A stretch of DNA of 64,000 nt, taken from contig OX235265.1 of the NCBI GenBank assembly GCA_944472135.2, positions 55,005,112 to 55,069,111 on the forward strand. Reading direction: 5' to 3'. The DNA comes from Trichobilharzia regenti. Its lineage: Eukaryota > Platyhelminthes > Trematoda > Strigeidida > Schistosomatidae. The notes under the pieces are model-generated. The model ran no database searches. It was not told where the DNA came from and saw only the letters and a program-made list of their open reading frames with translations. The stretch's first letter is position 1. Each line of letters starts with the position of its first letter. Below are positions 55,626 through 64,000 of this stretch, piece by piece. The translations under genes were made by a program, and so were the position numbers.

Positions 55626-55846
55626 GAGTCGGTGTCACAGCGTTAGAATGCTCGCCAACCACGCATGTGGTTCGGTTCCCGACCGACGCACTCCTTTACC
55701 TCGCTAAAGTAGTACCAAGACCGGTAAAAGGGGAGGTTGAGGATTAGGCTAGCGACCCCATACGTAAAAATAAACACCACTGCTACCGAAACCTACAGCC
55801 TCTAGCCTGAGGCCCTATGTTTGACTGGGAACGTAAAGGAATAAAA
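55626..55846 (+). mobile_element. tRNA-headed SINE (family 2), second copy
   Basis: Counterpart of 21573-21793. The acceptor stem start reads GAGTCGG instead of GCGTCGG, one of the few differences between segment copies. Confidence 0.75.
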
Positions 55847-56189
55847 TTAGAACATTAATTAAAACAGAGCTTTACAAAAAAAATTTTGTGACCTGATTCT
55901 ATGGCGAATAGACCTACGGCTGATAATTTTTCAAGTTTCTTTAGTTCAACTGGATTTCCCGGTAGTGAATATCGTTTTGTTTTTCATTCATTTGTAAATA
56001 CAAAAACCCTCATTATAATGAATATCACATACCCAATGCCCAAATTTTTTCAAACCGTTAAAAGTGAGCTCGGTTTGGACATATATAATTCCTGGAATAG
56101 TTTGAACCCGAGTCAGATTGATTCATTATAAATTTTTTAAATTAATCCCAGTATGTTTAAGAAAAAATCAAAACAAGATTTTTCTGAAC

Positions 56190-56219
56190 GTTCCGCTGTG
56201 TAAGCCACAGGTTCTTCAG
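56190..56219 (-). ncRNA. Hammerhead-like core, second copy (tentative)
   Basis: Counterpart of 22138-22167 with the same defects. Confidence 0.28.
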
Positions 56220-56347
56220 CAGATTTATTCGAATTTTATTAATTATCAAAATACAAAGTCAAGAAGTTTTTACATAAATTGAAGCCAGTTTATTTGAAGG
56301 TCACTTGTCCATAGACGTCTGTACCAATGGAAATATGTGAGCAATCA

Positions 56348-58156
56348 TCATATATTTGTAATGACTAATGTCAAATTGTTATTGTGTATGTTTTTTGTAT
56401 GAGTGTGGGTGAGTGTATGTTGTTTGTCATATGGAAAACACGTCAATTCACATGCGATAATGCATTTTTTTAAAGGTCGTGGAGGTTCATGGAGGTTTTT
56501 GTTGTTTTTCCACCTGCCTTGCTTCATTAGAGTTTGTCGGATAGGTGATAAGTCTATCCCTTGTTTCCTACTTACTGCATTCGATGTGGTTATAATGTGC
56601 AAGGCTTCAGAGGTCAACCTTTCCTTTTGTGAATGAAATCCTCTTCCAAGAATTTTGACATTGTCAAAATCAATCTTATGTCCGCTGTCCATAGCGTGGG
56701 TTGTTGTAGCCGATCTTTTCTCTAGACTTCTTAATTCTACTTCATTTCTATGTGGATGTTTCGTCCAAAGCCTACGTTCATTCACTCCGACCTTCACCTG
56801 TCTACTGCTCTTCCCTACATAGCGTGCTTCACATTCTGAACACTTCATGCTATAGACACAATTACTTTGTGACATTTTGGGAACCATATCTTTGACATTC
56901 ACCAAAGCTTTCTCTAGAGAATTAGAGGGCTTGACATAGACTTTAATATTACATGAAGCAAATAGTCTTTGAAGTTGTTCAGCTGTATCCTTTCGATATG
57001 GAATGGCTATCATCGATAGCTAGGATTTTTCAATTTTCCCCTATGCTCCTTCTTATTGATAATATTACCCAGTAGCTTTTCCGGGTAACCATTTCCAATC
57101 AAAATTTGTTTTCTATTGGATATCTCATTCTCCACATCATCATTATCTGTTACAATGTTTCTAGCTCTGATAACGAGATTTAAGGCTACTGAGACTTTCA
57201 TTCCTATTGGATGATCTGATTGGAAATTCAAATACTTATTGGAATGTGTTTGCTTTCTGTATATGGTAAACTTTAGTTTCTCATCAGTTCGTCTTTTTAC
57301 AATGTTATTCAAACATAACTAATTCATTCACTATATAATGTATATATAACTGTAGAGCCTGATGATGAAGTTATCGAAGAGAGTATTCTTTGTTCAGTAT
57401 CCATTCTTTTCACAATCAAGAAAGTTCAGAGTATCCTCAGCCGATTCTACTTCATTAGTAAACTCTATATATTCTGAGATTAAGTTAATCTCTGTTAGAA
57501 AGTTTTCTTTTTCAGCTTTCTTAATAACGATAAATGTGTCATATACATATCTGCACCATATTCTAGGATGACAATTAAGATTTGTCAATGCTTTCCTTCC
57601 TAGAGCTTTCATATACAGGTTTGCTACAATTGGAGATGCTGGTGAACCCATTGCAACTCCATTTGTCTGACAGTATAGTTTGTCTTTAAAGGTAAAATAT
57701 GCAGATTCTAAACAAAGTTTTAAGCATCTTATAACTTCTATTGATAATGAAGATTTAGCTAATACTTTCTGATTGTTTTCAAGTTCATATTTGATAATAT
57801 CAAGTGAATTACATATAGGAGTACTAGTAAATAGAGAAACCACATCAAAACTAGCTATAATTTCGTCTTCTTCAATAATTGTCCCCATTGCTTTTCTTTT
57901 TGAACTCCTCAATATTTTTAATGGTCGAAGGAATATTGTATTGAAGTGGTTTCAGTATTCTTGATATCACTGAATTGGTGAAATCAATTAATGGTTTTAA
58001 AGGAACATTTATTTTGCGTTTTGGCCTTCCAAAATATCTCGCTGCCGTGTTTGTTTTGGGAGTTATTGAAAACCAAACTGAATTCCCTAGTTTTGGTTTC
58101 AATTTTCTAAGTAGATTGCATACCTGTGCTTTTACTTTGTTCATAGTACTAGACAT
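56348..58156 (-). pseudogene. Penelope-like element, contiguous RT to GIY-YIG relic
   Basis: The uninterrupted version of the PLE split in copy 1. Order on the minus strand: RT fingers (57872-58156), RT palm with GVAMGSPASP and YVYD (57394-57912), post-RT region KLKFTIYRKQTHSNKYLNFQ (57010-57312), then the GIY-YIG endonuclease (56348-57013). Breaks: a frameshift near 57906, about 80 bp out of frame between 57312 and 57394, and a frame change at the 57010-57013 overlap. The catalytic aspartate change matches copy 1. The endonuclease reads VPKMSQ where copy 1 has VHKMSQ. The N-terminal part of RT is not recognisable beyond 58156. Confidence 0.87.
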
Positions 58157-58756
58157 TTTGTTTATTGGTACAGAAATTGTTCAACTTCCAGAGTGGCTAT
58201 ATATATATATATATATATATAATTCTGAAATTTTCACAAGTCACAAATTTGTGTGACTGTGTTCTCATTTGAGTTGTAATTAATCACGTCTGCTGACAGG
58301 AAGCTTTGGCTGATATCTAACTGCGGAGATTTCGGACTTGTGAACCAACTTCCTAAGAATGGAGTTCAAACGATTTTCGGAATGAATTTAAGATTCCACT
58401 GAGATCATTTCCTTAAATAATTATTATTAATAAAAGATCGGGCATTGTAGCATCCTGGCATGTATATGGATAAATGTCTCTGATATTCTGTCGATTTCTG
58501 TAAAAAGCTATTTCTCACTGTCAAGGATACAACCGTATCGGATGTGAATAGTTGGTTGAATATTCTCATCGGTGGTGATTATCTCATGATATACTAGATC
58601 GCGTGATTTTCTTCCTATTTTATACTTGAATTGATTTTAGTCTATAAATAGCCACAGAATATGCACTATAGTAATCGCTACCTCATAATTATTATAACTG
58701 CCATATTGACTTGATCAATAAGGTAAAGAAAAGCATTTTCCTGTTAGATATTTTGG

Positions 58757-59730
58757 TCACCTATGGAGAATAAATAGATGCAAGTCGAGCTTGAAGACAA
58801 TCATCAGTTCAACATGCCTGGAAATAAGATTAGCCTTAAGTTTGTCAAGAAATTCAAAGTACCCAAACCAGGACGGGAAGCAATGATGGTTATATCGATT
58901 ATAATACGGTACATAAGTGATGAACGTCCTTCGGTCCTCCACTTCACTCGAGAAATTAGAAGAATATACGTGTCGACTGTTAGCAAGATATTATGGTACA
59001 TACAAATATAAGTTAGACAAGTATATCCAGTGTGTATCAAATTTAGTCGAGCCTTTGGGTATATCCCAGTTGATTTCAGGTAAGTTAAAGTCCCCACATA
59101 AGATCTTATGATCGTATTGTAAGTCGGATAATTGCTCCAGAGTATTAATAAGTTGGGTCTTGTAATTAATAAGGGTGCCAGGTGCTCTGTAGGTGCATAC
59201 AATTTATGCCATTACGTTATATAAGTGTACGTTAACCCAAAGAGTCTCAGGCATGTTAAGTGTACTACCTTCTAGCTTGGATCAGTAAAAGCATTCAGAA
59301 AGTACATGAGACAACCCCCTCCCTTAACACCTTCCGTGTCACATCTAAAATGTGTGTAGTTATCTAAGCTTATCTCTTCATCCAGGATGTTCGAATGACA
59401 CCAAGATTCAGTGATGACAATTATAGGGGGTTGTATATTACTGTGAGTACTCTGAGCATCAGCAATTTATTTAGAACAGATCTAGCATTTATGAGGATTA
59501 GGTAAAGATGAGAGTTGAAATAGCATTTGAAGTATTTCAGTTCGTTAGTCAGCCCCGAATATGGTTCAGCACCCAGTAGTTCTGCTTGACATGACGATCC
59601 TATGTTAAGAGGAGTTTCAGCATCATGCTCACCTATGTCTACCGAGTTGGTGTGTGCTGTTCTCGGCGAAGAATTAGGAGTTGGAGTACTGGATTTGCTA
59701 TAGACTAAGGCATATTTATTTTTAGTTAGG
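58757..59730 (-). pseudogene. CR1-like endonuclease relic, second copy
   Basis: Counterpart of 30485-31458 with the same breaks and the same abutment to the mini-element LTR. Confidence 0.78.
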
Positions 59731-59915
59731 TGTAGTAATTTATTGTAATTGTAATATTAGTATTTCAAGATGACCGAATTACACGAATCCAAACAAAACA
59801 CAGAGAGGGCGGAATTCAGGAATTTGTATTTAGCGAAATTATTATGCAATTCATATAAAAAACATATCAACAGTCAACAGTAAGTATTTAAACAATACAG
59901 AGATAGAAATTGTCA
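59731..59915 (-). repeat. Mini-element LTR (3'), single-unit locus
   Basis: 185 bp; carries the outer TACTACA end seen also at 31459 and one private A-to-G change. Confidence 0.87.
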
Positions 59916-60398
59916 ATCACCACATCCGCCACACGTCGAATGTCTCCTTGCGTACTTATAACGATGTCTCGGTTTGCTTGCAAGTAGCTGCGACCTAACT
60001 GATTCTGTGATATTATTTTCATCAGTATTATCTGGACTTATTTCTGAATTATCTACAAAATCAGGATTATTAGCGGAATCAATAATATTATAATTGGAAC
60101 GACCTACTTCATTTATTGTCACTTTGTCCAGGTCTCCGTTATGAACTGAGTGATCTTTGATGTCTAATATCTTCACCACTCGATTTCCCATTTTTTGTAG
60201 TATAATTCCAACAGAAGGTCTATAGTCTTTCCCTTTGTAATAATGTACATTAGAAGTCGTGGACATCAGATGCTTTTTGAGAATTCGAGATTTGAAAAGT
60301 TTTGTAGGACTTTCACGGGTACTTGTATGCTCTGCATTCCACACACGTAGTCTATGCATATGCAACAATTCCTCCATTTTAATCAGTTGCTCTCTCAT
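59913..60398 (-). CDS. Integrase C-terminal-tail ORF, single-unit locus
   Basis: 161 residues, TTSNV state as in array units 3-5. Same relation to gag (+1 frame, one nucleotide after the gag stop). Confidence 0.75.
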   Translation of the reverse strand: MREQLIKMEELLHMHRLRVWNAEHTSTRESPTKLFKSRILKKHLMSTTSNVHYYKGKDYRPSVGIILQKMGNRVVKILDIKDHSVHNGDLDKVTINEVGRSNYNIIDSANNPDFVDNSEISPDNTDENNITESVRSQLLASKPRHRYKYARRHSTCGGCGD

Positions 60399-60399
60399 C

Positions 60400-61353
60400 T
60401 CATTCAGTTTTTTTCCGTGTTTTCGACAGTTCGCATTGTAACTCAGCTACCTCATTTTTGAAAACAGTTGATGCTTGCGTTGCTGAACTTGTCGTGGAGG
60501 TTTTCATTGGATTAGCTTGAGTATTTTGAAAAGTTGAAAGACACATTGACTCCATTTTACTAGACAGCTTGGGAGAATTATAAGAATGTTGAGCAACATA
60601 AGTATTCGAACTTCTGCAAACAGTCTTGATGTGTCCAACTTTACCACATTTATGGCACTTAGCACCCCGAAAACGGCAAGTGCTTCGTAGATGTAACTTT
60701 CCACAGGATAAACACGGTTCAATGTTTTTGATCTCTCGCTGCATTCTATTACCTGTGGACGACGGTCTGGATTGCTTTCCATGAACACTTGTATTTTCGA
60801 CTTTAGAAAGCATAACATCAGACACTGACGTAGTGGAAGCAGAGTATTCATTATTGACATCTTCATATGTAATACATAAATCTTTAGCAGTTTGAAAAGT
60901 ACAAGAAGGAATCTGAATTAACTCTTTCTCTAACTTAGGAATATTGATTCCAGCAATTACACGATCACGTAGTTGAGTATGCAGCTGATCTCCAAAGTTA
61001 CACTTTGAAGCTTGTATTTGGAGTTGAAGAATGAACTCTCGAATCTTCTGGTTGGGAGCACGAACCAGTTTGTTGAAGTGAACCCTCTCTCTGGTCTCAA
61101 AAGTAGTTATATGGAAGTGATGTATCAGAAGTTCACGGATTTTGTCATATGACAGAGAGATAGGTTTACCTGAAAACGCCAGATTCTTCACTAGGATATA
61201 CGCATCTAGCCCAATAGCAGTGATGAAATGTGCTGGTATTTTGTCATCCCGAACATTCTTTGAAATGCACCACTCATCGAAGCATTCCAAATAATCAGCA
61301 ATCTCCCTCGGAGTAGCATTTATAGGAAAATTTCCCAGGTTATTTAGTTCCAT
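60400..61353 (-). CDS. Gag of mini LTR element, single-unit locus
   Basis: 317 residues, identical to array units 1-4. Both zinc knuckles intact, and the A7 run before the stop is also present, so the two-frame arrangement is older than the duplication. Confidence 0.85.
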   Translation of the reverse strand: MELNNLGNFPINATPREIADYLECFDEWCISKNVRDDKIPAHFITAIGLDAYILVKNLAFSGKPISLSYDKIRELLIHHFHITTFETRERVHFNKLVRAPNQKIREFILQLQIQASKCNFGDQLHTQLRDRVIAGINIPKLEKELIQIPSCTFQTAKDLCITYEDVNNEYSASTTSVSDVMLSKVENTSVHGKQSRPSSTGNRMQREIKNIEPCLSCGKLHLRSTCRFRGAKCHKCGKVGHIKTVCRSSNTYVAQHSYNSPKLSSKMESMCLSTFQNTQANPMKTSTTSSATQASTVFKNEVAELQCELSKTRKKTE

Positions 61354-61366
61354 CGCGACGCCAATT

Positions 61367-61551
61367 TGTGGTAATTTATTGTAATTGTAATATTAGTATT
61401 TCAAGATGACCGAATTACACGAATCCAAACAAAACACAGAGAGGGCAGAATTCAGGAATTTGTATTTAGCGAAATTATTATGCAATTCATATAAAAAACA
61501 TATCAACAGTCAACAGTAAGTATTTAAACAATACAGAGATAGAAATTGTCA
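61367..61551 (-). repeat. Mini-element LTR (5'), single-unit locus
   Basis: Matches the internal array LTRs; followed by ATCAGCACATTAGGC. Confidence 0.87.
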
Positions 61552-61972
61552 ATCAGCACATTAGGCTAGATTAGTGGGTAGGGTTCTTTATTTGACCTAT
61601 ACTTGTGCGAGTATCAGTTGTGCTTAATGGTTACGGGTGCACTAGACCTTTCCTGTTTTCATGCAAGGGGGGAGCCAGCACTAGTGGTTTAGGAATGCTG
61701 ACGTCCCTACCAGCTGTATTTTCAGCGACGACAGGGACGCAGGGGATAAAAAGTGATTGGATCCTTGTGATGATCATGGCTTATTATTCCACCTATTGTT
61801 TGATGCTAATTGTGTCCTTGTGTGTGTTTCGTGTGCACTGTATTGTGGGTTGGTTCCCAGCAGACTTGTACTATATATCCGATCAAAATTTGTTTGTGCG
61901 CCATACTCTGAGGACCCTGAGTTGTTGGTCGCCAAGCTCTCACTATTACTACTTGTAATATCGGGGGGTGGC
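61552..61972. other. Duplicated interval, no clear gene
   Basis: Counterpart of 39824-40244, with about twenty visible substitutions and small changes. Confidence 0.45.
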
Positions 61973-62194
61973 TGTCAATGTAAATGAAAATTGAACGATC
62001 AATTCATGGTTGTTTGCTCAAACTGAGCTCCTCCATAGTTTTCGCGGGTGCCATCAATCCGGCAGACATCGTCTCATCGTTTCCTGTACAGAGGAAGATA
62101 ATAAAAATTATCAGAATTATTACCATGTGTCAGTGTACTTGAAGATTGAACGATCAATTCATGGTTGTTTGCTCAAACCCAACTTCCCTGTATA
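61973..62194 (+). repeat. BEL/Pao-like LTR pieces, truncated
   Basis: Partial LTR (61973-62127) followed by the first 67 bp of the next LTR (62128-62194). There similarity to copy 1 stops and unrelated sequence begins. Confidence 0.65.
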
Positions 62195-63059
62195 TCCATG
62201 TTATATCTGTAGGGAATTAGATGAAGACGTTTTCACCTTGCTCTGTCTGCGCCTGAACTAATCTGTCTATCTGCTCGTCGTACCTTCCGACTTAGCAAAG
62301 CACGCAAATATCAAAAGACAAAGGCTGGACTGTGACTGTGTATTGAAGTGCAACAACGATAAAGAAAGCCATGGTATTTATACATTTTACAACAATATGG
62401 ACAGCTAACAGCATTTGAAATAATTTATCTTAATAGCCAATAGCAAAGTGCGTGAGAGATGATAATATACCATATATAGAAAATTAGCAGTCACTACCAA
62501 AATGCGTGAGAATGATAATATACCATATATACAAAATTAGCAGTCAATACCAAAATGTGTGAGAATGATAACATACCATATATGCAAGTTTAAACAGTCA
62601 ATACCAAAATATGTGGGATCCTATCAATCCAATATCCAATATCCTGATTACGAGCTAGTATAAACCAGGGATTTCTTTGAGCTCGCTTCTTGATTTTGAG
62701 GTAGAGGTTTCAGATCTTCGGTGAGCTTCTGCGTAGTAAGTCCCGACACTCGACTGCTTTAGCTCCGGTAGACTCCAGGAGGAGTGGTGCGGGGATTGGT
62801 CGAGATGTGGTTTGTAGTATGCAGTATGTTAGGACTGTATTGCTGCCGTGAATGGAGTTTGACCTAACTCCCGTTGGTCATTCGGTGTAGTCATAAAAGC
62901 AGAATAGTAATAATAATAATAGGTTGTAGTGTAGATAATATAGGTTGAGATAAGTGGAATAATAATGGTGACCTAAGGAAAAGATAGAGTGAGAGAAGGC
63001 AGAATAGGTCGTGGGGATTTAGTTTGTACGCTTATCCATTGACAGTGTGGTTTCAAGTT
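62195..63059. other. Interval without gene; contains minisatellite and simple repeats
   Basis: Besides the minisatellite listed separately, there is a TAATAATAATAAT run near 62907-62922. The right part is probably the 3' untranslated region of the CR1-like element at 63060-64000. Confidence 0.5.
62437..62616 (+). repeat. Short minisatellite, about 53-58 bp unit, 3+ copies
   Basis: Units share CCAAAATGCGTGAGAATGAT and ATACCATATATACAAAATTA and AGCAGTCAA, with substitutions and a few length differences. About 3.3 copies. Confidence 0.75.
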
Positions 63060-64000
63060 TTATGGGGATAAGCCATTGAGACACAAACCTTGCATTCCTG
63101 CATGATTGTCTAGCTTCCGCTTAAAAATCTCCAGAGATGGCGCTGTAGTCACGGCCGCCGGTAAAGCATTCCAGAGACGGCAAACACGAAGCGAAAAGAA
63201 ATGTGATCGCACTAGAGTCTTTGGTCTCTGGTGTGCTATCCTTAGCGGGTTACCTCGTGGAAGCCTATAGTCACTTAATGGCAGGATGCTTTTATTTGGG
63301 TGGGCCTGGTCATTTAGGATCTTGTAGACGGTGATGAGGTCTCCCCTGTGCCTACGGTAACTAAGTGTGAAAAGTCCTAATTTCTTTAGTCTTTCCTCAT
63401 ATGATTTGTTGCGGAGGCCAATCACCCATTTTGTCGCTCGTCTCTGGACACTTTCTAGAATGTTAGCATCCCTTTCGAGTAGCGGAAGTGCAATGATATT
63501 ATGCACCTCAAGGTGTGGCCTCACATATGCCTTGTATAGCCTTAAGAACAGTTCGGGAGTGAGAGCTCCCAGCTGCCTGTGCATAAAGTGTAATGTTGCG
63601 TAGGCTTTGGCGACGTCCCTTGAGTAATTTCCACTGGTGCCTAGCTTTTCTGTTAGAATAAGACCTAGATCACGCTCTGATGGAACACAACTCGATTTCT
63701 GGCCACCAAGGGTGTAATTTACACTCTGTGACCTGCCGGAATGAAGCTGCACTACTTTGCACTTTTTTAGATTGAAAGGCATTCCGTTAGCCAAAGCCCA
63801 ATTTCCCAGAGTTTGCAGGTCAGCCTGCAATCTATCTGAGTCTTCCGATGAGTTTATTGCTCTCCAAATCTTTACGTCGTCAGCGTAAAGAAGCGCAGAG
63901 CAGTTTAGTTGGGGGGAGCAGGTCATTGATAAAACATCAACGGCCCTAGGATAGAACCCTGAGGAACCACTGATGCCGAGGTGTGCCAGGATGATCGGAT
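63060..64000 (-). pseudogene. CR1-like non-LTR reverse transcriptase, cut by window edge
   Basis: Minus strand. The open stretch (63060-63926) starts just before an intact catalytic box (LLYADDVKIW). It continues through NLKKCKVVQLHSG, LGGQKSSCVPSERDLGLIL, ILESVQRRATKWVIGLRN and the C-terminal FFSLRVCRLWNALPAAV and LEIFKRKLDNH, all typical of CR1/Jockey-group elements. Upstream, SVVPQGSILGPL is visible (about 63945-63980), but a frameshift and stop near 63930 separate it from the rest. It is a different lineage from the 46-47.7 kb relic. The rest lies beyond 64000. Confidence 0.85.

Larger units (their letters stand above)
59731..61551 (-). mobile_element. Single mini LTR element (gag + integrase tail)
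   Basis: One complete unit, with LTRs at 59731-59915 and 61367-61551. It occupies the same site as the five-unit array. The left LTR has GGGCGGAATTC where array LTRs have GGGCAGAATTC. This is the minimal form of the element and the best reference for its structure. Confidence 0.9.
53689..62194 (+). repeat. Segmental duplication, copy 2 (8.5 kb, compact)
   Basis: Direct-repeat partner of 19635-40465. It lacks the 5.8-kb LTR insertion (intact ATTAC at 57064-57068) and has one mini-element unit instead of five. The left edge is inside an RTE 3' end abutting gypsy integrase; the right edge is inside a BEL-like LTR (TGTAT, 62190-62194). Confidence 0.92.

Overview
The window reads as a repeat-dominated stretch of a blood-fluke-like (schistosome) trematode nuclear genome. 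This is inferred from the mix of RTE-class and CR1-class non-LTR elements, Penelope-like elements (PLEs) with GIY-YIG endonucleases, Ty3/gypsy-like and BEL/Pao-like LTR elements and tRNA-headed SINEs, all in AT-rich DNA. The species cannot be fixed from sequence alone. I find no convincing single-copy host gene, no rRNA, no functional tRNA and no CRISPR array. Nearly everything recognisable is a transposable element or its relic.

Layout. 1-4.1 kb: two degenerate RTE copies in opposite orientations. 4.1-5.3 kb: a compact PLE with 89-bp inverted termini, an uninterrupted GIY-YIG reading frame and a 15-bp target duplication. 6.0-19.6 kb: a large inverted repeat with 2.89-kb arms that are identical wherever compared. 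Each arm carries an RTE pseudogene interrupted by the same SINE, and the 7.8-kb spacer is mostly non-coding. 19.6-40.5 kb and 53.7-62.2 kb: two direct copies of one segment. The shared backbone holds an RTE tail, PLE relics, a SINE, a PLE with RT and endonuclease, a CR1-type endonuclease relic and a miniature LTR element with gag. The first copy is enlarged by a 5.8-kb tandem LTR gag-protease element that cuts the PLE (TSD ATTAC, with the empty site preserved in the second copy). It is also enlarged by amplification of the mini-element from one to five 1636-bp units. 40.2-45.1 kb: BEL/Pao-like LTRs and coding relics in opposing orientations. 46.1-47.7 kb: a CR1-like RT relic. 48.6-53.7 kb: solo LTRs, a third PLE fragment, and the integrase end and 3' LTR of a Ty3/gypsy element. 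62.2-64 kb: a minisatellite and a CR1-like RT that runs off the window.

How the parts relate. The most notable objects are non-autonomous LTR elements. One family keeps only gag and protease. The other keeps gag joined almost directly to the last part of integrase, and it has expanded head-to-tail through shared LTRs. Neither encodes RT, so each must depend on proteins supplied in trans. One SINE family ends in sequence resembling the RTE 3' end, which fits RTE-driven mobilisation. The two segment copies give a relative chronology: PLE decay and the first mini-element insertion came before the duplication, and the gag-protease insertion and probably the array expansion came after it.
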